Shown here piece after piece: positions 17,598 to 26,445 of a stretch of DNA of 64,000 nt. The notes under the pieces were generated by a model. That model saw only the letters and a list, made by a program, of their open reading frames with translations, did no database searches and was not told the DNA's origin. The stretch is from the NCBI GenBank assembly GCA_947488595.1, contig CANKZI010000001.1, positions 62,001 to 126,000 of the forward strand, given 5' to 3'. The translations under genes and the position numbers were made by a program. How positions within the stretch are numbered: position 1 is the stretch's first letter; each line of letters opens with the position of its first letter. The DNA is from Flavobacteriaceae bacterium (GTDB lineage: Bacteria; Bacteroidota; Bacteroidia; Flavobacteriales; Flavobacteriaceae).

Positions 17598-19289
17598 ATG
17601 AAAGAAATCAAAAACATTTCGCGTTCTCGGGCGCAAGAATCGTCGGCAGCTATCGAACGATTGTACATTACAATACGACACCTATTTAATCGTGGATTTT
17701 ATAAACCAATGGGTGTTTCTGGAGAAACATTGCGCGAGGCTTTGTTGTCGTTAAGACCAGAAATTTATGGCACTATTGCCGAAGAAAAAGTAGAATTATC
17801 AGGACTTTTATATGTTATTGAACGTTTACCAATTGGAATTGAAGAATGCCGTTTTATTAACTTAACTTCAGATGAAGGCTATTCAAAATCCCATTTCAAA
17901 GCCATAATTCCACCAAAAAGAAGAAGAAATTGTTATCGAATTGATGAAGAGCAGATGAACGTCGAAATCACGCGTGGTCGTTCAGACATTTATGATATTT
18001 TGACACACTTGACTTTTATTTTTATCGAATCACACAAAATAAAAGATCGCGTTCTCATTGATGATGAAGGAAAAGTATCCCGCGATTGGGAAAAGTTAGT
18101 TCAAGCCATTGAATCGAATAAAAAACTGACTTTGATCGAGAAAGAAAAAGCCATTTCGCATACAGCCAATATTTTAGGAAGAACATTTTCTGAAGTTTTA
18201 AGTATTTATGACGATTTTGGCACTACCGAAAAACCGGATCGTTTTTTACATATCATTTATTGGTTGGGCAAATTAGCACTCGAAGAAGTCTTAGACAACA
18301 ACAAACGGACCATCACTTTTAGTCCGATTTTAAGAGAACGTTTGGGACATCACATTCACGGCGAAATTTGGGCAACGAACATCAAAGAAGTACTCAAAGA
18401 AAACGAATTGCTCAACCGTCCAATTCATATTATTAGCGCCAACATGCACTCGGTCATGAATTCGATTTTTGCTACTCATGTGCTCAAAAATAAATTTAAA
18501 GAGCAAACCGATTTTGATATTTATCAAGAATTAAGCAAACAAGGCGCACACGAAGTCAGAGACAAAGTCGAAACATTTGCTAAACAATACGGTATGATTT
18601 CGCTTCCGGATACGTCTGGCACCAACATTGATGTTCAAATTTTTGATACTTCCAAAATTGATTTAAAAAAATCGAGTTTTGCAAAAGCCAAATTAAATGA
18701 TACAAAACCTGTAATAATTGTAATGGATTATGCGTTTGGAGAACAAGCTTATGAAACCATAGACGAATTACTTAAACCATACCAAGAAACCAAAATGAAG
18801 AAGACTTTTTTGAATGTCGAATCGGTTTCGATCATGGGAAAAGCTGGAATTTTGCAAGGCGGAAAAGGCGATATCATGATTCCGAATGCGCACATCAATG
18901 AAGGCACTGCCGATAATTATTTCTTTGAAAACGAATTAACTTGCGAAATGTTCGAAGGCAATGACATCGCAGTTTTTGGCGGACCAATGGTGACCGTGTT
19001 AGGAACATCTTTGCAAAACAAAGATTTATTGAAGTTTTTTCACGAGTCAACTTGGGGCGTAATCGGATTAGAAATGGAAGGTGCCTATTATCAAAAAGCC
19101 ATTCAGTCGGCGTCAAAAATCAGAAAAAGCATCAATCCAGAAGTAAAAGTAAGGTATGCCTATTACGCTTCTGATAATCCGCTAGAAACCGGAAGCACCT
19201 TGGCATCTGGTGGTTTAGGAACCACGGGAGTAAAACCAACCTATTTGATTACCATTAAAATATTAGAACAAATTTTTAACACAAAATAA
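17598..19289 (+). CDS. DUF6909-like protein with nucleoside-phosphorylase-like C-terminal domain
   Basis: 563 residues, soluble. I recall this as a flavobacterial family called DUF6909. The N-terminal half (about 1-250) is helical with no motif I know. The C-terminal half resembles the nucleoside phosphorylase/AMP nucleosidase fold: GDIMIPNAHINEGTADNYF (about 423-441), then GLEMEGAYY (about 491-499, compare the ME(S/G)A ribose-binding motif) and YASDNPLETG (about 522-531, compare VSDKPL in AMP nucleosidase). It may therefore cleave or sense a nucleoside or nucleotide. It has its own promoter and is followed nine bases later by the Wzz-like gene. Confidence 0.65.
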   Translation: MKEIKNISRSRAQESSAAIERLYITIRHLFNRGFYKPMGVSGETLREALLSLRPEIYGTIAEEKVELSGLLYVIERLPIGIEECRFINLTSDEGYSKSHFKAIIPPKRRRNCYRIDEEQMNVEITRGRSDIYDILTHLTFIFIESHKIKDRVLIDDEGKVSRDWEKLVQAIESNKKLTLIEKEKAISHTANILGRTFSEVLSIYDDFGTTEKPDRFLHIIYWLGKLALEEVLDNNKRTITFSPILRERLGHHIHGEIWATNIKEVLKENELLNRPIHIISANMHSVMNSIFATHVLKNKFKEQTDFDIYQELSKQGAHEVRDKVETFAKQYGMISLPDTSGTNIDVQIFDTSKIDLKKSSFAKAKLNDTKPVIIVMDYAFGEQAYETIDELLKPYQETKMKKTFLNVESVSIMGKAGILQGGKGDIMIPNAHINEGTADNYFFENELTCEMFEGNDIAVFGGPMVTVLGTSLQNKDLLKFFHESTWGVIGLEMEGAYYQKAIQSASKIRKSINPEVKVRYAYYASDNPLETGSTLASGGLGTTGVKPTYLITIKILEQIFNTK

Positions 19290-19297
19290 TAGCACCA

Positions 19298-20290
19298 ATG
19301 AGTGAAGATATTAAAAAGAATGAGGAAAACCAAGAAATAGATTTGTTACAAATTTCAAAATCAATCGGAAACGGATTCCAAAATCTCGCCTTTTCTCTTT
19401 TCAAAGGCATACAATTTCTTGTAAAAAACAGTATTATAATTGCCATTCTTTTTGTAATTGGCTTGGGTATTGGACTGTATTTGGATTCATCAGAAAAAAA
19501 ATACAACCATCAAATTATTGTTATTCCGAATTTTCAAAGCAATGATTATTTGTACAGTAAAATCGATTTAATCAATGCAAAAATCGAAGATAAAGACACC
19601 CTTTTTTTAAAAGCATTGGGTTTTTCAAAGCCTAAATCAATCTCGAAAATCGAAATTGAACCAATAATTGACGCCTATACTTTTGTAAGATACAATGAAG
19701 ATAATTTTGATCTTTTAAAATTAATCGCCGAAAACAATGATATTGACAAAGTTTTAAAAGACAAAGTTACCAGTAAAAATTATCCTTATCATCTGATTTC
19801 ATTTTCGACCAAAGGAAAAATCACCAATGAAAACACTATTGATCCGCTACTAAAAGCCTTGAATGATAACGCTTATTTTAGGGTAATACAAAAAAACATT
19901 ATCGAGAATGTCAAGATTAAAATACAATCCAATGACAATACTTTGGTACAAATTGATGGTATTTTAAATAGTTTTTCGAATTCGGCAGATAACAAAAGTG
20001 TCAAAAATGATAATCTGATTTATTATAACAACAACAATCAATTGAACGAAGTTTTAAAAACAAAGTACGAGTTGATTTCCGAGCAGGGCAATCGAAAAAT
20101 CGAGTTGATCAATTATCAAAAAATCATTAAAGAAGTTAGTGTTACAGCCAATATCAAAAATGTGACTTCCATCAACGGAAAGCTAAAATTAGTATTGCCA
20201 TTTTTATTTATTTCATTGTTCATTTTATTGCGTTTATTTCTTAGTTTTTATAAAACGCAATCCGTTAGATTTAAAAATAGCCAACAATAA
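19298..20290 (+). CDS. Wzz-like membrane protein at the head of the polysaccharide locus
   Basis: 330 residues with the topology of chain-length regulators: a cytoplasmic N-terminus, membrane helix 1 (about 45-64), a large periplasmic domain rich in Asn, Lys and Ile, and membrane helix 2 (about 292-311) near the C-terminus. I see no kinase domain and no clear Wzz signature, so the assignment rests on topology and on being nine bases before rfbA territory (10 bases to rfbA). It could set polymer length or be a structural part of the export machinery. Confidence 0.5.
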   Translation: MSEDIKKNEENQEIDLLQISKSIGNGFQNLAFSLFKGIQFLVKNSIIIAILFVIGLGIGLYLDSSEKKYNHQIIVIPNFQSNDYLYSKIDLINAKIEDKDTLFLKALGFSKPKSISKIEIEPIIDAYTFVRYNEDNFDLLKLIAENNDIDKVLKDKVTSKNYPYHLISFSTKGKITNENTIDPLLKALNDNAYFRVIQKNIIENVKIKIQSNDNTLVQIDGILNSFSNSADNKSVKNDNLIYYNNNNQLNEVLKTKYELISEQGNRKIELINYQKIIKEVSVTANIKNVTSINGKLKLVLPFLFISLFILLRLFLSFYKTQSVRFKNSQQ

Positions 20291-20299
20291 AATTTTAAA

Positions 20300-21169
20300 A
20301 TGAAGGGAATTATTCTTGCAGGAGGTTCAGGCACACGTTTGCATCCACTTACTTTGGCAGTAAGCAAACAGCTCATGCCGATTTATGATAAACCGATGAT
20401 TTATTATCCATTGTCTACTTTATTGTGGTCTGGAATCAGAGAAATTTTGATTATTTCGACACCACATGATTTACCGCTTTTTAGACAATTATTGGGCGAT
20501 GGTGCCCGATTGGGTTGTCGATTTGAGTATGCCGTTCAAGAACATCCGAATGGTTTGGCAGAGGCTTTTATTATCGGAAAAAATTTTATTGGTACCGATA
20601 AAGTAGCGCTGGTTTTGGGCGATAATATTTTTTACGGAACGGGTTTGTCTGATTTGCTTCAGGCGAATAGCAATCCCGATGGCGGAATTATTTATGCCTA
20701 TCATGTTCACGATCCAGAGCGTTATGGCGTGGTTGATTTTGATGCTGGAGGAAAAGTACTTTCGATAGAAGAAAAGCCATTGGAACCGAAATCAAATTAT
20801 GCTGTTCCTGGAATTTATTTTTATGATAATGACGTCGTTGCCATAGCCGAAAATATTCAACCCAGCCATCGTGGTGAAATTGAAATTACCGATGTCAACA
20901 AAGAATATTTGCGTCGTGGTAAACTCAAAGTAAGTATTCTTGATCGTGGTACGGCTTGGTTTGATACGGGAACATTCAATTCATTGATGCAAGCCTCGCA
21001 ATTTGTTCAAGTGATTGAGGAACGTCAAGGTTTAAAAATAGGTTCTATCGAAGAAGCCGCTTTCAGAATGGGCTACATCGATGCCACTCAGCTAAACACC
21101 ATTGCACAACCGTTGTTAAAAAGCGGATATGGTACGCATTTAATGTCTATAGCGAATGATCAAATTTAA
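20300..21169 (+). CDS. rfbA: glucose-1-phosphate thymidylyltransferase
   Basis: First step of the dTDP-rhamnose pathway: dTTP plus glucose-1-phosphate gives dTDP-glucose. 289 residues, normal length. The nucleotide-binding loop [11 protein letters not shown] (8-18) with the following [17 protein letters not shown], and the metal-binding LGDN segment near 108, are intact. It is followed by rfbC and rfbD in the same direction. The 4,6-dehydratase rfbB, normally part of this set, is not in the window. Confidence 0.97.
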   Translation: MKGIILAGGSGTRLHPLTLAVSKQLMPIYDKPMIYYPLSTLLWSGIREILIISTPHDLPLFRQLLGDGARLGCRFEYAVQEHPNGLAEAFIIGKNFIGTDKVALVLGDNIFYGTGLSDLLQANSNPDGGIIYAYHVHDPERYGVVDFDAGGKVLSIEEKPLEPKSNYAVPGIYFYDNDVVAIAENIQPSHRGEIEITDVNKEYLRRGKLKVSILDRGTAWFDTGTFNSLMQASQFVQVIEERQGLKIGSIEEAAFRMGYIDATQLNTIAQPLLKSGYGTHLMSIANDQI

Positions 21170-21205
21170 ATGTATTAAAAAATTTCTTTTTTGAAATAGC
21201 TTTAT

Positions 21206-21757
21206 ATGAATTTTATACCAACAAAACTCCAGGATTGTTTCATCATTGCGCCCCAACTTATTTTTGATGAACGTGGTTATTTTATGGAAAGCTTCAACGA
21301 AAAAACGTTTCAAAAAGGCGTTGACCAAGAAGTACATTTTGTGCAAGATAACCAATCTTTTTCGACCAAAGGCGTTTTGAGAGGTTTGCATTACCAAACC
21401 GCCGAACACTGCCAAGCCAAACTGGTTCGGGTTTTGCAAGGCGAAGTTTTGGATGTTGCAGTTGACATCAGACCCAACTCAGCTACTTTTGGACAACATG
21501 TTGCCGTATTACTTTCGGGCGAAAACCAGACGCAGTTTTTTGTGCCAAGAGGATTTGCGCACGGATTTTTAGTATTGAGCGAAACCGCTACTTTTTTTTA
21601 TAAATGTGATAATTTTTACAACAAACAAAGTGAAGGCGGCATTATCTTTAATGATCCACTTCTTAATATCGACTGGCAATTTCCAGCAACTAATTTGATT
21701 GTTTCCGAAAAAGATCAGGTTTTGCCAACGCTCGAAAACGCAAAAAAAATATGGTAG
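21206..21757 (+). CDS. rfbC: dTDP-4-dehydrorhamnose 3,5-epimerase
   Basis: Epimerises dTDP-4-keto-6-deoxyglucose at C3 and C5. 183 residues. The catalytic histidine lies in VLRGLHYQ (about 52-59), followed by the conserved KLVRVLQGEVLDVAVDIR block (72-89) and the FVPRGFAHGFLVLS segment (about 113-126). Cupin fold expected. The last seven bases overlap rfbD, so the two are translationally coupled. Complete. Confidence 0.96.
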   Translation: MNFIPTKLQDCFIIAPQLIFDERGYFMESFNEKTFQKGVDQEVHFVQDNQSFSTKGVLRGLHYQTAEHCQAKLVRVLQGEVLDVAVDIRPNSATFGQHVAVLLSGENQTQFFVPRGFAHGFLVLSETATFFYKCDNFYNKQSEGGIIFNDPLLNIDWQFPATNLIVSEKDQVLPTLENAKKIW

Positions 21758-22611
21758 TTTTAGTCACTGGAAGTAGTGGACAATTGGGACAATCGTTGCA
21801 GTTTATTGCTAAAAATTATCCAGAAATCACATTCGTTTTTTGCGACTCTCAGCAGTTGGATCTTACCAATAAATCTTCAATAACTTCTATTTTTAATAAA
21901 AATAATCCCAACTATTGTATCAATGCGGCAGCTTACACTGCAGTAGACAAAGCGGAGAGCGAGCCTGAAAAAGCGCATTTAATTAATGCTATTGGTCCAA
22001 AAAATCTTGCCGAAGTCTGCAAAGATTTTAACACGACACTAATTCATGTTTCTACTGATTTTGTTTTTGATGGAGATTCCTCTAAACCTTATACCGAAGA
22101 AGACTTTCCTAATCCAACAGGAGTTTACGGACAAACAAAACTGGACGGCGAAAGAATGATTCAGGAAATAATGGAAAACTATTTTATCATTAGAACCTCT
22201 TGGGTTTATTCGCAGTTTGGTAATAATTTCATGAAAACCATGTTGCGATTGGGAAGTGAAAGAGACCAGATTTCTGTAGTGAATGATCAAATTGGAACAC
22301 CAACCAATGCGATTGATTTTGCGTATGCTTTGGTTAAAATTATACAGTATTGTCATACTGAGCTTGTCGAAGTCTACGGAATTTACAATTTCAGCAACGA
22401 AGGCCAATGTTCTTGGTATGATTTTGCTAAAAAGATATTCGAAATTAGCAATACAACGATTGATTTGCAAGCCATTCCAACAGTTGCGTATCCAACGCCA
22501 GCAAATCGACCTAAGTACAGTGTTTTAAACAAAAATAAGATAAAAACCACCTTTGATATGGAAATTTTTGACTGGGAAGAAAGTTTAAAAACTGTAAATT
22601 TTCCATCGTAA
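21751..22611 (+). CDS. rfbD: dTDP-4-dehydrorhamnose reductase, carrying an in-frame repeat insertion
   Basis: Last step to dTDP-L-rhamnose, NAD(P)H-dependent. 286 residues. The Rossmann motif GSSGQLGQ (7-14), the STDFVFDG element (101-108) and the Tyr-Lys pair in YGQTKLDGE (126-134) are present. Residues 201-208 (CHTELVEV) are encoded by a stretch, TGAGCTTGTCGAAG and flanks, that I recognise as a dispersed Bacteroidota repeat; the surrounding AYALVKIIQ and YGIYNFSNEGQCSW read as one continuous RfbD segment without it. The frame is kept, so the enzyme may still work. It starts inside the end of rfbC. Confidence 0.93.
   Translation: MVVLVTGSSGQLGQSLQFIAKNYPEITFVFCDSQQLDLTNKSSITSIFNKNNPNYCINAAAYTAVDKAESEPEKAHLINAIGPKNLAEVCKDFNTTLIHVSTDFVFDGDSSKPYTEEDFPNPTGVYGQTKLDGERMIQEIMENYFIIRTSWVYSQFGNNFMKTMLRLGSERDQISVVNDQIGTPTNAIDFAYALVKIIQYCHTELVEVYGIYNFSNEGQCSWYDFAKKIFEISNTTIDLQAIPTVAYPTPANRPKYSVLNKNKIKTTFDMEIFDWEESLKTVNFPS
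22351..22376 (+). repeat. dispersed repeat fragment inside rfbD
   Basis: GTCATACTGAGCTTGTCGA and flanks match, from memory, a short repeat that is very common between genes in Bacteroidota (GTCATGCTGAGCTTGTCGAA type). Here it is in-frame within a gene and adds HTELVEV to the protein. I saw no second copy in this window. Confidence 0.6.
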
Positions 22612-22731
22612 TACAAAAAAGACTGGTTTATATTTTTTCTAAAAGAGATTTTAGAAAACATGGGCAATTAAAAACTGTTGAAATTAAATGCAATGCTAAA
22701 GCAAAATCCCACTTGTCTTTCTCTAACAAAT

Positions 22732-22756
22732 ATTCCAAAAGTATTTTTTTTGGAAT
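22732..22756. terminator. hairpin downstream of the leftward epimerase gene
   Basis: ATTCCAAAA pairs with TTTTGGAAT around a 7-base loop. It lies between the convergent rfbD and epimerase genes. A second AT-only hairpin, TTTTCTAAAA/TTTTAGAAAA, is at 22635-22658. Neither has a classic T tail, so a terminator role is tentative. Confidence 0.4.
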
Positions 22757-22877
22757 GAATTCTGATCATTTTTTTGAATGGTTTTTAAATTGTTTTTTTA
22801 TTAAAAATAAATCTTAATTATTGTGAGGTCTTGATTGTTTTAGTATAAGTTGAAAGGTTGGCTGTATTTTTAAAACA

Positions 22878-23795
22878 TTATTTTTTTTTGATGTGTTGGT
22901 AACAAGACGCTATACCAACATCAATTGGAGTGAAATTAATATTTAAAAAAGTTGATTTTATTTTTGAATTATCAAGTGCAATAAATGGATTATCACTGTT
23001 TCTGCTATCTTCATAAATAACAGTATAATCTTCGGCAACAATTGATTTTATTATTTTTAATAATTCATTAATACTCAAGTTATCATTAGAGGAAAGATTA
23101 TAAATATTAGATTTTAATAGCTCTGTTTCGATCGAAGTAGTTAAAAAACGGATAACATCCCTTATGTAGATGTAATTGCGAATAGCTTCTCCGTTTCCAT
23201 ATACTCTAATATCTTTTCTATTCAGTATGTTTTCTAAAAAAGTATTGATAATTCCTAAACCTTTGCTGGTATCTTGATCTTCACCATAAATATTAGAAAC
23301 TCTGAATATATCATAATGGATATTGTTTTTTACTTGAAAATAATTCAAAAAATACTCCATTGTTAGCTTGTTGATTCCGTAAGGAGAAAATGGATGTTTA
23401 TTAGTATCTTCATTTAATTTTTCACTAGAGCTTCCATATATAGTACCTGCACTAGAAATAAAAACAATTTTTTTTACATTTGATTCTCTTACACAAGCTA
23501 AAAAATCAAGAAAAGGCAATAGATTTTGTTCTATTTCAAATTTCGGGTTATCCCAACTTGTTAGAGGTATAGAATTAGAGGCTAAATAATAGATTAAATC
23601 AAGATTTTTTATTTCTAGAATGGTATGTTTCTTATCAGAAAAATTAACTTTTGTGTAATAAGCGCTGTCTTCAATTGTTTGATTTGAACTAAATCTTCCA
23701 AATAATTTTAAAGTTATATTGTTGTTATTTACTAAATGATTACTCAGATGTCTTCCAATAAATCCATTACACCCGATAATTCCAATATTTATCAT
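22878..23795 (-). CDS. NAD-dependent sugar epimerase/dehydratase
   Basis: 305 residues of the extended short-chain dehydrogenase family. The Rossmann motif GCNGFIGRHL is at about 8-17, the serine of ISSAGTIYG and the Tyr-x3-Lys pair in YGINK (about 138-142) are intact, so it should be active on a nucleotide sugar. Closest by feel to UDP-glucose/GlcNAc 4-epimerase types; exact substrate is unknown. It is the last gene of a leftward three-gene group and overlaps the GtrB-like gene by four bases. Confidence 0.85.
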   Translation of the reverse strand: MINIGIIGCNGFIGRHLSNHLVNNNNITLKLFGRFSSNQTIEDSAYYTKVNFSDKKHTILEIKNLDLIYYLASNSIPLTSWDNPKFEIEQNLLPFLDFLACVRESNVKKIVFISSAGTIYGSSSEKLNEDTNKHPFSPYGINKLTMEYFLNYFQVKNNIHYDIFRVSNIYGEDQDTSKGLGIINTFLENILNRKDIRVYGNGEAIRNYIYIRDVIRFLTTSIETELLKSNIYNLSSNDNLSINELLKIIKSIVAEDYTVIYEDSRNSDNPFIALDNSKIKSTFLNINFTPIDVGIASCYQHIKKK

Positions 23796-24733
23796 AATAT
23801 ATTTATTGTTTCTTCAATAACAGAAAAAGGTCTATTTCTAACCTCGTCGTAAATGCGCACTATATATTCACCAATTATCCCTAAACAAATCAATATTAAA
23901 GAGCTAAAAAACGATATAATTACGGTCAATGATGCGTAACCCTTAACCGGAATTAAATTCACAAAAGATTGGTAAATAATATATACGGAATAAATAACGG
24001 CAAAACAGAATCCTATACTGCCTAAAATTGTTATCAAACGAATTGGGACGTTCGAAAAAGAAAAAACCCCATCTTTTGCAATCTTTAATAATTTTTTGAG
24101 CGTATATCCGGATTCTCCTTGAACTCTTGCACTTCTTTCGTATTCTACACCAATTTGTTTAAACCCCAGCCAAGCTCTTATACCTCTAAGAAAAGGATTT
24201 TTTTCTTGAAGCTTTAACATATTTACAACAACATTTTTTTTCATTACACAAAAATCCCCGCTGTCTAACTGGATTTCAGTGTCACTTATTTTCTTTAATA
24301 TTTTGTAGAAGACAGAATAACTAATTTTTTTTACGTAAGACTCTTTTCTTTTTTGCCTGACCCCAAATGCGACATCGTAACCTGAATCAAGATAGGAAAA
24401 AAAATGGGGAAGTAGGCTTGGTGGATCCTGTAAGTCATCGTCAATAATCGCAACATAATCGCCTGCGCAATAAGTTAGTCCTGTTTTTACAGCGATCTGA
24501 TGACCAAAATTCCTGGAAAGTTTTATGCCTTTTACGTAGGAATATTTTGTTGCGAGTTCGTCAATTTTTGAAAAACTCTGGTCTTTACTTCCATCGTCTA
24601 CTAAAATTACTTCTAAATCCCAGTTGTTTTTATGTTTTTCAACATCTATTGCTTCAATCAAAAGATTTAGAAATAGTGCGGAATTATAAACCGGTACAAC
24701 TATAGAAATTTTACAATTATTCATTTTAGGCAT
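23792..24733 (-). CDS. GtrB-like polyprenyl-phosphate glycosyltransferase (GT2)
   Basis: 313 residues. GT-A domain with VVPVYNS (about 12-18), VDDGS (about 46-50) and the metal-binding IDDDLQDPP (about 96-104), followed by two membrane helices (about 233-256 and 268-291). This DPM1/GtrB layout transfers a sugar from a nucleotide donor to undecaprenyl phosphate on the cytoplasmic face. Together with the GtrII-like gene upstream it forms a likely O-antigen side-chain glycosylation pair. No GtrA-type flippase gene is seen. It overlaps the epimerase by four bases. Confidence 0.88.
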   Translation of the reverse strand: MPKMNNCKISIVVPVYNSALFLNLLIEAIDVEKHKNNWDLEVILVDDGSKDQSFSKIDELATKYSYVKGIKLSRNFGHQIAVKTGLTYCAGDYVAIIDDDLQDPPSLLPHFFSYLDSGYDVAFGVRQKRKESYVKKISYSVFYKILKKISDTEIQLDSGDFCVMKKNVVVNMLKLQEKNPFLRGIRAWLGFKQIGVEYERSARVQGESGYTLKKLLKIAKDGVFSFSNVPIRLITILGSIGFCFAVIYSVYIIYQSFVNLIPVKGYASLTVIISFFSSLILICLGIIGEYIVRIYDEVRNRPFSVIEETINIL

Positions 24734-24847
24734 ATTAAATTATTTGGTAAAAGTAAAAATGTTTTTGCAAAATAGGATAAAGTTTAGATTGTATTAGAGT
24801 TTTATAAAAAGAATTTCAATAAAAAGATAATAGCTATTTAAAATTTT

Positions 24848-26344
24848 TCATTTTTGCTGCAAAGGCAATAGTGCCCCTGGCGTACTTCCAATTTTTACAA
24901 CTACTACATTATTGATTTTCTTTACAGATTCAGAACTGGGCCATTGCGGCATGGCTGGGATGGAGTCTTTGATTAAATCAAAAGATCTTTTGTCATCTAA
25001 AAATCTAAAATAGGCAATATCATTAAATCTAAAAAAATTTATTATTCTCCAATTATTTCCTCCATCCCAAGCAAATAAAGAGCCACCAAAAACTTCAGAG
25101 TTTGGTAGTTTAAGTTTTTCATAATTCGATTCCGGAAGCGCACCATAAAAATACACATAATCGGTATTCGAGTCAAAGTCGGGATATTTATTTTGAATCG
25201 TTGTTTCAATCTTTTTAGCGATGGTAACATCGTGATTAAAAATTTTATAGTTAGAATAAAACAAGTTAGTAATCAAATAAATATTTGAACAAACCAATAG
25301 AATTATTATAAATAAATATTGTTTAATATAACTTATATTAATTTTCATGATTAAATAAGTTATTAAAAAACCAAAAATAATAGTTGAACTGACATACAAT
25401 CTAGGCGGGTTTGAGCCATTGGTTATAAAAAAAGAAATAAAAAAAGGTGTGATTAATAATGTCAGTAAACATAAAAGTTTTATAAAAAAATTCTTCTTTT
25501 CGATTGCAAATGACACGATTAAAAAAAGGGATGAAATAGATGCAAATAAAAAAGTTTTATCCCCATAATAAAAGTCACCCCTAATGTTATCGATCCATAG
25601 ATTATAAAAATCCACAAACCTGTTATTGTCACCACCAGCCGTGTAGGATGATAAATAACCATCTTCGATAGGTGGGCAAAACAGTTTAACACTTAAATAG
25701 TATAAGATTAAAGAAATAACCATAAGTAGAATAAAACATAACAATCTTTTAAGCTCATATTTAAAAACAAAAGTTTTTTCATTTATGTTTATAAATATAA
25801 AAACAAGATATGTTATGACTGGGATAAATACTAATGCCTGATATATTGCTATTGTAAATGTTATTAATAAACAAGAAAATAAAAGTTTTATAACTGAGTT
25901 TATTTCTTTTAAATTACTAATGTTTGAAATGAACAAATGAACCCCCAGTATTGAACAATAAAAACCTATCGGCACAGCATCGGCCTGCATAGTAAATGCT
26001 AATTGATAGGCATGCTGGGGAACAGATAAAAACAAAGCACAAAAAATAAAACTATAAATGTTTTTTAATCTGAATATTTTTGTTAATTCAACTGCTGAAA
26101 GTGACAGAAAAAGTAATCCAAGTAGTAATGTAAAGTAAGGTAAATGCCCTTCAAATATTCTATATCTTATCAAATTAGTTCCCCATCTTCCTAAGCTCAT
26201 TGAATAATCTGGAAAAGCAGGAGATTCGCTGTCAACAGTTAAACTATAATTTGTCAATGCAAATCCATAAGTCAAAATGGAAATAAAAAATGAAAACACG
26301 TACAGTGAATATTCATTATACAAAAGACTTTTTTTGTTTATCAT
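24848..26344 (-). CDS. GtrII-like membrane glucosyltransferase
   Basis: 498 residues with about ten to eleven membrane helices. The first periplasmic loop has TVDSESPAFPDYSMSLGRWG (about 36-55), matching the acidic residue and GRWG motif of GtrII/GT-C-type enzymes that move a sugar from a lipid carrier to O-antigen. A soluble C-terminal part (about 375-498) follows. Sequence is markedly AT-rich compared with housekeeping genes nearby. It is the first gene of the leftward group and is separated from the GtrB-like gene by 114 bases. Confidence 0.75.
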   Translation of the reverse strand: MINKKSLLYNEYSLYVFSFFISILTYGFALTNYSLTVDSESPAFPDYSMSLGRWGTNLIRYRIFEGHLPYFTLLLGLLFLSLSAVELTKIFRLKNIYSFIFCALFLSVPQHAYQLAFTMQADAVPIGFYCSILGVHLFISNISNLKEINSVIKLLFSCLLITFTIAIYQALVFIPVITYLVFIFININEKTFVFKYELKRLLCFILLMVISLILYYLSVKLFCPPIEDGYLSSYTAGGDNNRFVDFYNLWIDNIRGDFYYGDKTFLFASISSLFLIVSFAIEKKNFFIKLLCLLTLLITPFFISFFITNGSNPPRLYVSSTIIFGFLITYLIMKINISYIKQYLFIIILLVCSNIYLITNLFYSNYKIFNHDVTIAKKIETTIQNKYPDFDSNTDYVYFYGALPESNYEKLKLPNSEVFGGSLFAWDGGNNWRIINFFRFNDIAYFRFLDDKRSFDLIKDSIPAMPQWPSSESVKKINNVVVVKIGSTPGALLPLQQK

Positions 26345-26417
26345 TTTGTTAAATTTAGATAAGTTTTTTTAGATTTAAAAAAAACGCAAATTAAATTTTT
26401 TATTTTATAAAATTCTC

Positions 26418-26425
26418 TATTTTTG
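26418..26425 (+). promoter_or_regulatory. lipoprotein gene promoter, -7 element
   Basis: TATTTTTG fits TANNTTTG; expected transcription start near 26431, 15 bases before the ATG at 26446. Confidence 0.5.
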
Positions 26426-26445
26426 CAAAAAATATTTTGAAATTT

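Noticed and set aside
22039..22470. 143-residue leftward frame inside rfbD
   Set aside because: Entirely antisense to a well-supported gene with intact motifs; no promoter or domain.
22635..22658. TTTTCTAAAA/TTTTAGAAAA hairpin as the rfbD terminator
   Set aside because: The stem is almost pure A-T and no T tail follows; such hairpins arise by chance in AT-rich DNA.
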